In this document: piece by piece, positions 56,301-63,999 of the stretch
Numbering within the stretch: position 1 is the first letter of the stretch
Layout of the letters: each line of letters begins with the position of its first letter
Source of the DNA: Akkermansiaceae bacterium
GTDB taxonomy: Bacteria > Verrucomicrobiota > Verrucomicrobiia > Verrucomicrobiales > Akkermansiaceae
Assembly: GCA_029253285.1 (NCBI GenBank)
Contig: JAQWZU010000067.1
Location: 1 to 64,000, forward strand
Direction of reading: 5' to 3'
Length of the DNA stretch: 64,000 nucleotides
Position numbers and translations under genes: made by a program
The notes under the pieces: model-generated
Database searches by the model: none
The model's input: only the letters and a program-made list of their open reading frames with translations
Told to the model about the DNA's origin: nothing

Positions 56301-58500
56301 CCCAATTCGATGCCCCAAACGAGCCCGCTCCGGAATCCCTTCTTTCCAGAGTTGCCCCGCGTCCGTCCGAGAATCGATGCCAGCGATCAGAGTCGCGGTA
56401 GCTCACCTCATCCTCAACTACCAAAAAGCCATCTTCCCAGCGGGACAATGCCACTCTCTCACCAGCATCAGAAAGCATCCCTTCGTAATCTCCTACCACT
56501 GAATTGGCATCCAGTCCGGGATGATTGGCCAAAGTTCGAGCCCGATCTTTCGCGATCACCAGAAATCCACCGGCGAGAATCTGCGTTCCGTTGGGAATCA
56601 CAAAATCAATCCCATCGGTAAAAGTCCATCCACTCAGATCTCTGGTCAGAAGCCCGGTATTATGAATCTCAATCCATTCGTCCGCATCATCGTGAGTGGG
56701 AGGATGAAACATCAGTTCATTGATCACAATCGATGGCTGTGACTGCGGCCGAAGAGGAGCATCGCTGCGCGGTCGCACGAATGGCACGCCGGTCGACGAA
56801 GCCGGAACGACCACCGCATCCAGAATCCGCAATCGGTCGGGGTCAGTCAGGTAAACCGCATCGCCTCCCGAACTTAGCGAAAAGCCCAACTCAGATTCCG
56901 TATAACGAATCGTCCCGCCAGCCGGGATCGTTGTGGCGGCAGGAATTTCAAAAAGCGCTAAAGAGTCTCGGGCGTCACTCAAGCCACAACCCGAGAGATC
57001 AACCGGGTAAGGCGCCCCATTTCGAAGCTCCACAAAATCCTCTGCCGGAGCCTCCGAGTTCGCCAAGACAGAGGAGACAAAGACCTGATCCAAATCGTCG
57101 CTCGGAATCGTATCGGAACTTCCCGGCGATCCCCCAATGGCGTGGCTGGCTTCCCACGCGCGAACATCATTTTCACCGTAAGAAGCTCTCGCCAGGATCA
57201 GAGAATGCCCCGCTCCATCCGCCGCTGCGGGCCACGAAAATTCATCGTTATAATTAAGCTCCTGCACGATAGCGTCCGATGGCTTGCGCAAACGAATCCT
57301 TCCACCTTGATTTGAGAGATTACCCTCCCACGGACCCGCGACTCCCGAGATGACATATTCGCTTTCCACATTTTCGGGGACTCTCGCGACTACCAAGAAC
57401 CCCTCCCCATGAACCTCCGATCCATTCGGAAAAACGAAATCCACATCCCCGCTCAATCGCCACCCCGAAATATCCTCCGCCCAAGGCTGTGAGTTAAAGA
57501 GTTCGATGAATTCCAGTTCCTTCCCGTCACTCCGCTGAGCGGGATGATAAAGCACCTCGGAGATCGTGATTCCGGACCGCCGGGATGATGGCCCCAGCGG
57601 CTCATAGCTCAATTCTTCCCGGGTCGGAAACTTCGGAATGTCGATCGTGATTTCCGCAGCCTCGGAATTAACGAAGCCATTCGCATTACTCACCCTCACG
57701 GTATAGTCGCCCGCTTGATCCCAGTCCTCGGCATTTAGAGTAAGGCTCTCGAGAGTCGCTCCAGGAATCGCCACTCCATCAAGATACCACTGAAAACTCA
57801 ATGGATCCGCCCCGACGACTTCCACTTCAATCTTGATTTCATCACCACCGTCCCATGTCGCCGTTGGCTCCGCAGTAATCTCGGGCGGTGCATCAGGATT
57901 TACTTCGGAGGCTAACAATCGAAACCCATTGATTGCCGACTGCGGAAGTCCCGCGGTATTCGTCACTTGAAATGCCCCGCTCGCCGTCGTCTCAATCTCG
58001 AAAACCATCGCAAAGGAATCATTATCCACCAAGGCATCCTGAAAATTTACTGAAGCCGACACCGGATCGCCCGTTCCCGAGGTTACCGTCCAGACTTTAT
58101 CCGACGCATTGGACGCCCCCGGATCCCAGGCAAAGAGCACAAACTGATACGAATGATTCGGATTCAAGCCGCTGAAGTCCAAAGTCAGCGCACCTGTGGG
58201 CGATGTCGCGATCAACAAATCTTCATACAATCGCTGATAGCTATATCCCGGAGGAGAACCATCCGAACTCCCCCGGTTTCCCGGAACTCCAAATCCCGAG
58301 CTCGTAGAGATCGCAACCGTCGTCATCCCTGAAGTCACTCCCGCATCCGTCGTGAAATCCGCCGAAGATTCCGTCCCCGAAAACGCCGAAGGCCAGAGGT
58401 CAAACCCCGCTTGATCATCCTGATTAAACTCGATCGACAGGATTTCCACCTGGGCCGTGGCCACGCAAGTGGAAGCCAGTAATCCAAGATATTTTTTCAT
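53380..58500 (-). CDS. Giant exported protein with lamin-tail repeats and divergent CotH-like domain
   Basis: 1706 residues with a signal peptide (MKKYLGLLASTCVATAQ). The N-terminal 200 residues are a jelly-roll with GLNPNHSYQFVLFAWDPG. An Ig-like domain follows (VEVVGADPLSFQWYLDGVAI), then at least four lamin-tail domains (ITISEVLYHPAQ; SVLANSEAPAEDFVELRNGAPYP; VINELMFHPPTHDDADEWIEIHNTG; LVINEWMASNQSAVADPVDDRFDDWIELAN), a CotH-like region around 1050-1400 (RDVYLYMNGIRRRTIYHDAEQPDG; VQFTWDFDVGLG), and a C-terminal FLYEAEVSGNLENWEAL segment. The CotH glycine/Tyr motif is altered compared with the 32105 protein. It is convergent with nothing; YbjN starts on the other strand immediately upstream. 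Confidence 0.83.
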   Translation of the reverse strand: MKKYLGLLASTCVATAQVEILSIEFNQDDQAGFDLWPSAFSGTESSADFTTDAGVTSGMTTVAISTSSGFGVPGNRGSSDGSPPGYSYQRLYEDLLIATSPTGALTLDFSGLNPNHSYQFVLFAWDPGASNASDKVWTVTSGTGDPVSASVNFQDALVDNDSFAMVFEIETTASGAFQVTNTAGLPQSAINGFRLLASEVNPDAPPEITAEPTATWDGGDEIKIEVEVVGADPLSFQWYLDGVAIPGATLESLTLNAEDWDQAGDYTVRVSNANGFVNSEAAEITIDIPKFPTREELSYEPLGPSSRRSGITISEVLYHPAQRSDGKELEFIELFNSQPWAEDISGWRLSGDVDFVFPNGSEVHGEGFLVVARVPENVESEYVISGVAGPWEGNLSNQGGRIRLRKPSDAIVQELNYNDEFSWPAAADGAGHSLILARASYGENDVRAWEASHAIGGSPGSSDTIPSDDLDQVFVSSVLANSEAPAEDFVELRNGAPYPVDLSGCGLSDARDSLALFEIPAATTIPAGGTIRYTESELGFSLSSGGDAVYLTDPDRLRILDAVVVPASSTGVPFVRPRSDAPLRPQSQPSIVINELMFHPPTHDDADEWIEIHNTGLLTRDLSGWTFTDGIDFVIPNGTQILAGGFLVIAKDRARTLANHPGLDANSVVGDYEGMLSDAGERVALSRWEDGFLVVEDEVSYRDSDRWHRFSDGRGATLERRDSGAGSFGASNWVDSDESAKAGWTTVEFNGTLAHGNSAAPADQVQMFLLGPGEALVDQVEVIPDGGSNILANGDFESGTSGWFFQGNQRRSQLETGESFEGSNSLKLVASRRGDPGPNRARTVLSQTLSSGSKATLRARVRWLAGHPEFILRFRGNWLEAAGQLDVPANLGTPGAVNSQAVTNAGPQIEELSHRPILPAAGEDIHVYAQVSDFDGIGAVTLRYRIDPSSSTADLPMNDDGTGADLTPGDGIYSASIPGQASGSLVAFKVLSDDALSASASYPPDREALARVGEPDNGEGFGTYRMWITEASLSEWDAQPFRSNDPFPITFVYNGARAIYDAGAFYGGNKDSHSFPTSGSVSYDVTLPEGDEFLGADKLTLDYPVRDVTNQREQLMHWFADRLKLPTLHRRDVYLYMNGIRRRTIYHDAEQPDGVLANSHYPGDKGELFKTSNDNETSDSGVRARPFVRNVIDVFEADGETRAARYRWTTGARARGSRTRLDDTSIIDLVTRADDSGPDYEKNLLEIIDMENWMRTWALIDLASFWDAFGNTNWKNTYLYKPDGGKWVQFTWDFDVGLGVFNDPVNQGLFPSNVDANLRRMYDNPTFVRAYWRTMEESFGNFFSGAGVTPTLEKKRAAYADAGLGFTSPFSPSGPYSLSVPNWIDQRAAFILPQLNAVNEPFQLVSPTDGSSVSEQTITLSGRAPVGAVMIDVNGIPLNLDWISVGDWSAPFVLQPGENLLLIRALDLEGMEIASEVLTLTYTGVESWPSLVINEWMASNQSAVADPVDDRFDDWIELANPGLSAADLSGWFLSDDPADLFKFQIPDGFNIPGEGYLRVWADDEILQNDLSARPDLHVPFKLGVDGESILLSAPDGSLIDRVDFGRQSPDKTMGLSEGEIAALAFPSPGAANGRVAVDPSATYSIDGNLITFSVIAEPGFLYEAEVSGNLENWEALGSPVLADSTTLPLTDVLSETRRFYRFRRLP

Positions 58501-58539
58501 TCCTAAGCTGCATCGTTGTCAATTCGCCGCTTGGTTCCA

Positions 58540-59109
58540 ATGACAAAACTCTTCCCTTCCTCTCCCGGTAATCTCATGGTTCCGTCGATGGCAATTTCCC
58601 GACAGCTTCATTCCGTCGCCGACGCCTTTGGACAGCAAGGCTGGCATTGCGAACCCGTGGAAGGCCGCGAGGTCCTTACCATGACCTTCGAAGCCCACCA
58701 TACCAGAGTTCATCTGCATGCCCAGGCCTTTCCCAATCTCAACGCCCTGGCTATCGTGGCGGAAAGCCCCATGGTCTTCGATGATCTTCGGCAAAGCTAC
58801 GCCCTCGAACTCATCATGCGGGCAAACAAACAACTTACCCTGGGCAACTTCGAATACGATCTGGACCGCCAACTTATCATTTTTCGCATCACCAACCTCT
58901 TCGACAAGGAGGTTTACGATTCCGACATCATTTCCTCTATGGTCCACTGCGCCATCGCCGAGCTCGATCGCATCGTTCCGCTGGCCAGCGTGATCAACCG
59001 CACGGGCGACGATCTCCTCGATGATCTCTCCATTCCTCTTTTATTAGAACGAGAGGATCTTCTCCCACCCGTGCCGGAATACGACGGCTCCGAGGAAGAG
59101 GAGCTCTAG
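58540..59109 (+). CDS. YbjN domain protein
   Basis: 189 residues from the ATG at 58540; TTG 58516 and ATG 58576 are alternatives. The fold is YbjN-like (type III chaperone-like alpha/beta): a region LHSVADAFGQQGWHCEPVEGREVLTMTF, FPNLNALAIVAESPM, LRQSYALELIMRANKQLTLGNFEYDLD and a C-terminal acidic tail. YbjN proteins are small cytoplasmic proteins with unclear roles in motility, stress or sensory regulation. The gene is divergent from the 53380 giant gene. The next gene is rpsU, 114 bases downstream. Confidence 0.8.
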   Translation: MTKLFPSSPGNLMVPSMAISRQLHSVADAFGQQGWHCEPVEGREVLTMTFEAHHTRVHLHAQAFPNLNALAIVAESPMVFDDLRQSYALELIMRANKQLTLGNFEYDLDRQLIIFRITNLFDKEVYDSDIISSMVHCAIAELDRIVPLASVINRTGDDLLDDLSIPLLLEREDLLPPVPEYDGSEEEEL

Positions 59110-59223
59110 AAATGTGAGTTTGTTAGGAAACCCGATGTATTTTTTGGATAAATGCAGGCTTGACGGGCCGCCCCACTACTCCTAGCGTCCCGCCCCCCAG
59201 CTGAACCCAGGGGATATTTCCAT

Positions 59224-59466
59224 ATGTCGAAACAAATTCGTGGCGTAGACGTCAAAAACGGAGAGACCGTAGATCGCGCTCTCAAAAGACTTAAAACCAA
59301 GCTCGATAGCGAAGGTATTCTTGAAGAAATCCGCCGTCGCCGCTCACACGAGAGCACGATTGATCGTAAGATCCGTAAGGCCCGCACCGCTCCAAAGCGC
59401 AACAAAGTCCGTTGGAAATTCCAGAGCGAGTCGCAGACCAGGGCTGCTGAGGCCGCTGCTGAATAA
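59224..59466 (+). CDS. rpsU: Ribosomal protein bS21
   Basis: 80 residues. The start has a good ribosome-binding site (AGGGGAT at about 10 bases). VKNGETVDRALKRLKTKLDSEGILEEIRRRRSHE is diagnostic of S21, followed by the basic RKIRKARTAPKRNKVRW segment. It binds the 30S platform near the anti-Shine-Dalgarno region. It is followed 33 bases later by a strong hairpin terminator, so it may be a single-gene transcript. Confidence 0.96.
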   Translation: MSKQIRGVDVKNGETVDRALKRLKTKLDSEGILEEIRRRRSHESTIDRKIRKARTAPKRNKVRWKFQSESQTRAAEAAAE

Positions 59467-59499
59467 ATCGACTGAAAAACTTTTAAAGGGTTCACGATG

Positions 59500-59535
59500 A
59501 ACGCCCCGGGATCAATTCCCAAGGGCGTTTTTCAT
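59500..59535 (+). terminator. Rho-independent terminator after rpsU
   Basis: AACGCCC pairs with GGGCGTT across a 16-base loop (which contains a smaller GGGA/TCCC pairing), followed by TTTTCATTTTT. It ends rpsU transcription before the selenoprotein gene. Confidence 0.8.
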
Positions 59536-59551
59536 TTTTCACGGAAAACTT

Positions 59552-59579
59552 AAGTGAAACGGGGTCGTTTTTATCACTT
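59552..59579. promoter_or_regulatory. Two-tier inverted repeat upstream of the two-UGA gene
   Basis: AAGTGA (59552-59557) pairs with TCACTT (59574-59579); inside it AACG pairs with CGTT around a GGGT loop. The structure sits 36 bases before the ATG at 59615. It could be a leader hairpin or operator; the T-run after CGTT also makes it a possible second rpsU terminator. Confidence 0.4.
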
Positions 59580-59614
59580 GCGCCCTCGCAGAATGCTTCT
59601 ACTTTCCCGCTGTC

Positions 59615-60169
59615 ATGAAACCTACCATCCTATTTGGAATGATTTGTGCTTTCGGAGCGTGCACCGCGCCCGCTCTCGCTGCACCTGTCGAAGCTGCTGA
59701 CGCATCTTCAATCTCGGGCTTCTCGGTCTCCTTCTCAGGGGGCGGATGAGGCGCTGCTGCAAAGGCCAGTTCGGCCTTAAAATCGCTTGAAGGCGTAGAC
59801 AAAGTTCTCCTCTCCGGCACGACTGCGTTTGTCACCGTCAAAGGAGAAACGACACTCTCCCGCACTGCCATTCGCAAAGCATTCGACCCCAAGGGACTCA
59901 AGGTCAAGGGACTCAAGAAAGCGTCAATTGCAAAGCCCAAGGAAGCATACCAGCTGGCGATCACCGGCGGCACATGAGCGCAGACCAATGAAAGAGTGCG
60001 TGGCACTCTCGAAAAGTTGGACGGTGTCGGTGCAGCCTTCGTAAACCGCGGTCAAGTCATGCTCCTCATGAGCACTGAAGAGACCTACAACGAAGAGGAA
60101 ATTGCCAAGATCTTGAAACGCTACAAATCGACAGTGAAGTCATCCTCCAAGGTGGCTTCCCCACTCTAG
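59615..60169 (+). CDS. Two-domain HMA-like exported selenoprotein with two UGA codons (45 and 121)
   Basis: 185 codons, no TAA or TAG before the final TAG at 60167-60169, and TGA only at codons 45 and 121. The first 23 residues are a signal peptide (MKPTILFGMICAFGAC, cut ALA-AP). Domain 1 reads FSVSFSGGG-U45-GAAAKASSALKSLEGVDKV, then AFVTVKGETTLSRTAIRKAFDPKGLKVKGL. Domain 2 reads AYQLAITGGT-U121-AQTNERVRGTLEKLDGV, then VMLLMSTEETYNEEEIAKILKRY. Both match the beta-alpha-beta-beta-alpha-beta pattern of heavy-metal-associated (MerP-like) domains, where U sits at the first Cys of the GMTCxxC motif and the second Cys is Ala/Thr. The role, metal or selenol redox, is unknown. Confidence 0.85.
59747..59780 (+). 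promoter_or_regulatory. SECIS-like element 1 of the two-UGA gene
   Basis: The TGA is 59747-59749. The hairpin AAGGCC (59762-59767), loop AGUUC, GGCCUU (59773-59778) has six perfect pairs. Eighteen bases separate the TGA from the loop, and the second loop base is G. This is among the cleanest SECIS-like structures one could expect for an undescribed gene. Confidence 0.75.
59975..60010 (+). promoter_or_regulatory. SECIS-like element 2 of the two-UGA gene
   Basis: The TGA is 59975-59977. AGAGUGC (59993-59999), loop GUG, GCACUCU (60003-60009) gives seven perfect pairs with a minimal 3-base loop starting with G. The loop begins after 22 intervening bases. Its sequence is unrelated to that of element 1, which argues against coincidence of a duplicated repeat. 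Confidence 0.75.
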
Positions 60170-60193
60170 ATTTTAAAGAAAGCATTTAACCTA

Positions 60194-60230
60194 AACCCCC
60201 GATGTGCCCGGCACGTCGGGGGTTTTTATT
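60194..60230 (+). terminator. Strong rho-independent terminator
   Basis: AACCCCCGATGTGC, 3-base loop, GCACGTCGGGGGTT, then TTTATTTTT. The 14-base stem has a single U-G pair. It lies 24 bases after the selenoprotein stop and 2 bases before the end of the convergent spermidine-synthase-like gene. Confidence 0.9.
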
Positions 60231-60231
60231 T

Positions 60232-60960
60232 TTAGCGCAATGCCAGAAAAAGGGTGTGGGTATACCGTTTTGCTTTGGGGTATGCCTTGGCCGGTATTGC
60301 CTCCACCTTCGAAAAGACCTGCTTCAGTGATTTGACAAAGCCTGGATCAGGATGGGCCGACCAATAGACGACGCGCCCTCTGGGGCGCAGAGCCGCTCGG
60401 GCGATTTCCAGTCCCCGCCGTTTATAAAGACGGGCATTTCCCTTCTGCACCAGCGGATCCGGGCTGTTATCAACGTCGAGTAGGATGACATCATAACGCT
60501 CACCTCCCTGCATAATCTTGAAAACATCCTTCAACTGAACGGAAACTCGGGAATCGTCCAACAAGCGTCCGTTAACTTCACCGAGATAGTCACGGTTCCA
60601 ATCAATCAGCTCCTGCAACAACTCCGCAACCACAATCTCGGAATCCTCCGAAACCAGCTCCAGGACCTTTCGCAGCGTGAATCCGAAGCCCAATCCTCCG
60701 ATGAGGACTCGCTGGGCCTTTTCCGATGGCTCGCAAGCCAGCTCTGCCATGGTCTGCTCGGAAGACGCCGCCGTGGTGCTCATCAAAGGCACTCCACCAA
60801 TTTTGAGGAAATGGTGACCGTCATGCTCCTGCAAAACAATGGTCTCACCATCGGGCGAAGTGCTGGTAGCGAGAGTAGTCGTCGGCTTCACGTTCACGAG
60901 CAAGCCATGGGTGGCGCGAAAGAAAAAGGACAATTCGGACCGATAAAACGGGTTCGACAA
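60232..60960 (-). CDS. Spermidine-synthase-like methyltransferase-fold protein
   Basis: 242 residues from ATG 60960; GTG at 60897 would give a 221-residue form closer to the family's usual start (VKPTTTLATSTSPDGETIVLQEHDG), and I cannot decide. The Rossmann methyltransferase-like core has RVLIGGLGFGFTLRKVLEL (nucleotide-loop motif), VVAELLQELIDWNRD, VILLDVDNSPDPLVQ and an Arg/Gly loop RAALRPRGRVVYWSAHPD. This is the SpeE-like group of small proteins related to spermidine synthase. A polyamine role is not proven, since key propylamine-binding residues were not checked. It is divergent from the DUF3311 gene. Confidence 0.8.
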   Translation of the reverse strand: MSNPFYRSELSFFFRATHGLLVNVKPTTTLATSTSPDGETIVLQEHDGHHFLKIGGVPLMSTTAASSEQTMAELACEPSEKAQRVLIGGLGFGFTLRKVLELVSEDSEIVVAELLQELIDWNRDYLGEVNGRLLDDSRVSVQLKDVFKIMQGGERYDVILLDVDNSPDPLVQKGNARLYKRRGLEIARAALRPRGRVVYWSAHPDPGFVKSLKQVFSKVEAIPAKAYPKAKRYTHTLFLALR

Positions 60961-61003
60961 ATGAAAGGCATTCGCGAATGCTGTTCGTAAGCAATTCTAC
61001 GTA

Positions 61004-61240
61004 ATGAACAAACCTGTCATTCTCATCATCTTTCTGGTGCTCGTTGTGCTGCATCAGGATTTCTGGAACTGGGACAACGCCAGTCTCGTCTTCGGCTTCA
61101 TGCCCGTTGGTCTTTTTTATCACGCCTGCTACTCGCTGGTCGCCGCCCTCTTCTGGGGCCTCGTGATGAAATTCGCCTGGCCCACCGAACTTGAGGAATG
61201 GGCCGAAGGAAACTCCAACGATGAGGAGGGCGCAGAATGA
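61004..61240 (+). CDS. DUF3311 small membrane protein
   Basis: 78 residues with two predicted membrane segments (VILIIFLVLVVLHQDFW and YHACYSLVAALFWGLVM) and an acidic tail. HQDFWNWDNASLVFGFMPVGLFYHACYS is the DUF3311 signature. These proteins occur almost always immediately upstream of a sodium:solute symporter, as here, where stop and start overlap by 4 bases (ATGA). It is presumed to be a small accessory subunit of that transporter. Confidence 0.92.
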   Translation: MNKPVILIIFLVLVVLHQDFWNWDNASLVFGFMPVGLFYHACYSLVAALFWGLVMKFAWPTELEEWAEGNSNDEEGAE

Positions 61241-62748
61241 CTACTGTCATCGTCATCGCGATCTACCTGGGTCTGCTTCTCGGACTGGCCCTGTTTTCCA
61301 AAACTCTCTTTCGGGGAACTTCGAAGGACTATTTTGTCGCCAGTCATTCCATTGGCCCCTTCATGCTCCTGATGTCGGTCTTTGGAACCACCATGACTGC
61401 GTTTGCCCTTGTAGGCTCGACGGGGAAAGCCTTTAGCAGCGGCATTGGAACCTACGGTCTCATGGCCTCCTCCTCCGGACTCATCCACGCTGCCTGCTTT
61501 TTACTTATTGGGATCAAACTCTGGGCCATCGGCAAACGCTATGGCTACGTCACCCAAATCCAGTATTTCCGGGCCCGTTTCGAATCCTCCAAATTCGGCT
61601 ACCTTCTCTTCCCCATCCTTGTTCTTCTTGTCGTCCCGTATCTCCTGATCGGTGTCGTCGGCGCAGCAAAAACCATCGAAGGAGTCACCAAGGCCAAAGG
61701 GCCCAATCCCGGGGTATTCCCGGAATGGACCGCAAATGGCGCCATCCCGCCCTGGTTCACCGGACTCGTCATTTGTATCGTCGTCCTCACTTATATTTTT
61801 GCAGGAGGATCCCGGGCCGCAGCCTGGGCCAACACCTTTCAGACCATCGTATTCATGGTAATGGGAGTTCTCGCCTTCTATCTAATCTCGGATAAACTCG
61901 GCGGAGTCGGAGCCGCCATTGAACAGGCCAAAGACACTCACAAAGTCCGAACAGTCGATGGACATGTCGGAGTTCCCCCGATGACCTTCCTAACATACAT
62001 GTTCATCCCTTTGAGTGTGGGGATGTTTCCCCACCTTTTTCAACACTGGCTTACCGCCAAAAGTGCCAAGAGCTTCAAGCTCACCGTGGTCGCCCATCCC
62101 ATCTGTATCGCCATTGTTTGGGTCCCCTGTGTTCTCATTGGCATCTGGGCTACCGGCCAGCTGCCCGCAGGGACCAATCCCGCCATCGTTCTTTCAATCA
62201 CGGTCAGCAAACTCATCTCCGACCCCATCATTGTCGGACTGGTAATGGCGGGTATTCTGGCAGCCATCATGTCTTCACTGGACTCCCAGTTCCTCTGTCT
62301 GGGCACGATGTTTACCAACGATATCGTTTTGCATAATTCGAAAAAGAAATTCACCGATCGTCAAATCATCTTGATGGCTCGTGGTTTCATCGTTCTCATC
62401 GTTCTCCTCATCTATCTCATCGCCCTCTACGAACTCTCGAAAGAAAAGCAGTATATTTTCTCTTTGGCAGTTTGGAGCTTCTCGGGATTTGCCGCACTCA
62501 CACCACTAATCATCGCCGCGCTTTACTGGAAGCGCGCCACTCTGACTGGAGCATACGCTTGCGTCATCTCAGTCTTTGTGAGCTGGATCACCTTCTTTGC
62601 CATGTCAGGATTCGGTGGAGAATACCTGCTGCCGGGGAAAATCGTCCCCGCAGCTGCGATGTGGTTTATCGGAGCCACCGCGATGATCGTTGGCTCACTG
62701 CTTTCACCGCCGCCAAGCGAGAAAACCCTCAACAAGTTCTTCGGCTAG
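61237..62748 (+). CDS. Sodium:solute symporter (SSS family)
   Basis: 503 residues, about 13 membrane segments. SSS-family features include the Na-site helix region FGTTMTAFALVGSTGKAFSSGIG, RYGYVTQIQYFRARF, and the GGSRAAAWANTFQTIVFMVMG segment characteristic of the family. The solute cannot be predicted; DUF3311-linked transporters are a separate subgroup whose substrates may be organic acids or sugars. It is coupled to the DUF3311 gene and followed by a short non-coding stretch, then the convergent HEAT-like gene. Confidence 0.95.
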   Translation: MTTVIVIAIYLGLLLGLALFSKTLFRGTSKDYFVASHSIGPFMLLMSVFGTTMTAFALVGSTGKAFSSGIGTYGLMASSSGLIHAACFLLIGIKLWAIGKRYGYVTQIQYFRARFESSKFGYLLFPILVLLVVPYLLIGVVGAAKTIEGVTKAKGPNPGVFPEWTANGAIPPWFTGLVICIVVLTYIFAGGSRAAAWANTFQTIVFMVMGVLAFYLISDKLGGVGAAIEQAKDTHKVRTVDGHVGVPPMTFLTYMFIPLSVGMFPHLFQHWLTAKSAKSFKLTVVAHPICIAIVWVPCVLIGIWATGQLPAGTNPAIVLSITVSKLISDPIIVGLVMAGILAAIMSSLDSQFLCLGTMFTNDIVLHNSKKKFTDRQIILMARGFIVLIVLLIYLIALYELSKEKQYIFSLAVWSFSGFAALTPLIIAALYWKRATLTGAYACVISVFVSWITFFAMSGFGGEYLLPGKIVPAAAMWFIGATAMIVGSLLSPPPSEKTLNKFFG

Positions 62749-62805
62749 GCACCACGAATCACTCACAACTCCAAAGGCCGTCTTCCTCCGGGGAGCCGGT
62801 CTTTC

Positions 62806-63999
62806 TTACTTTCGGGATTCGATGGCTGAGATCGCACGCGTCGCAAGGATCTTAATCTCGTCATCTTGATGATCCGTGTATTTTCCCAGGATCGGGAGAC
62901 TCTTTCTAGTGCCAATTTTCCGCAGAATCCCCAAGGCTGCCTTTTTCAATTCATCCGGAGATGTCTCAAGGTGATTGGTCAGGCGACTTTCGATCACAGG
63001 GCCCAATTTCGCGTAGTATTCCGACCAACGCTCCGGGCTCTTCCCCCACAAGCTATCAATCACCAACGCACTATCTTCCGAGCCATTCTCAAGAAGAAAC
63101 TCTACCAAGGATGTCGGAATAAAACGACCGATCTTACTCCAGCTGACAACGATACGCCCGACCGTGGTCACTGTCTCCTTGTCATCCTTAGCCCAAATTT
63201 GCAGTGCATGGCCAACGTCACCAACTAACTCAACATCACTTTCCTCACGAAGCAGTCGGATCAACTCCTCAATCATCCGGGGCATCTTACGGATCTCAAC
63301 CCCTTCGGGGGGAGGGCTGGCGAAACGTCCTACCGCCAGCTTTACGCGCCTCAAATTGACGTGATTCAGTTGATCCAGATTCACCAGGAAATAGGACGGT
63401 TTGGTAGGATCGGTCATCTGGCGTTGAACCTCCCGACTGGGCTCTGCGAAGATGCTCTTGTCCAATTCCACCTCGATCACTCTAATTTCAGGATGTGTTT
63501 TCACCTTCCCGAGAACCTCGCAGTGTTTCACAAAAGACTCAAATCGCTGCACCAACCCCGAGAACACGATAAAGCGATCTTTCCCCCCGTTCCGCTGATA
63601 GGCGGCAGGGGCCTCGTTGCTCGGAAGGGATAATTTACGCTGAAGGTACTCCTGAACAACCTGCACATCGTTCTCTTTTATATCCCCAATATAGATGCCG
63701 GTCACCATGGCCAACCCATCTTCCCCCTCTTCCTCATTGGCATGTTTTTCGATTTCCCTTTGCATCGGACGATAATCGACCCGCCTCTTTACCACCGATA
63801 CCTCACCCTCTCCTTGCTCGGGCAAATCTTCGCCGTTTCCGGGAAGCTCATTCTGACTGCCATCGTCAGCCCATTCTCCGGTGGAGGGTATTTTGTGAAT
63901 GGGCATTACAAAGACGAGAGCAATCAGACAAGCGGTCAGAAATAACGAAAACAGAAAGGACCGAGCCCTCCAGCCCTTGGCTCCAAAAATAATGAGCAC
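62806..63999 (-). CDS. Membrane-anchored protein with HEAT-like C-terminus, 5' edge at the window end
   Basis: 397 residues from a GTG at 63999, at the very edge of the window, so the true start may lie beyond. A membrane segment (SFLFSLFLTACLIALVFVMP) is followed by an acidic low-complexity linker, an unrecognised alpha/beta region (about 80-230) and helical repeats to the C-terminus (GKSPERWSEYYAKLGPVIESRL, ALGILRKIGTRKSLPILGKYTDH), with the look of HEAT/PBS lyase-like repeats. No function assigned. Confidence 0.7.
   Translation of the reverse strand: MLIIFGAKGWRARSFLFSLFLTACLIALVFVMPIHKIPSTGEWADDGSQNELPGNGEDLPEQGEGEVSVVKRRVDYRPMQREIEKHANEEEGEDGLAMVTGIYIGDIKENDVQVVQEYLQRKLSLPSNEAPAAYQRNGGKDRFIVFSGLVQRFESFVKHCEVLGKVKTHPEIRVIEVELDKSIFAEPSREVQRQMTDPTKPSYFLVNLDQLNHVNLRRVKLAVGRFASPPPEGVEIRKMPRMIEELIRLLREESDVELVGDVGHALQIWAKDDKETVTTVGRIVVSWSKIGRFIPTSLVEFLLENGSEDSALVIDSLWGKSPERWSEYYAKLGPVIESRLTNHLETSPDELKKAALGILRKIGTRKSLPILGKYTDHQDDEIKILATRAISAIESRK

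Noticed and set aside
59599-60006. 135-residue minus-strand ORF opposite the two-UGA gene
   Set aside because: Low-complexity Ala/Pro/Ser composition, no recognisable domain, and it is the reverse frame of a signal-peptide/HMA-like reading on the plus strand that has structured continuation beyond each UGA. A gene caller could choose it wrongly.
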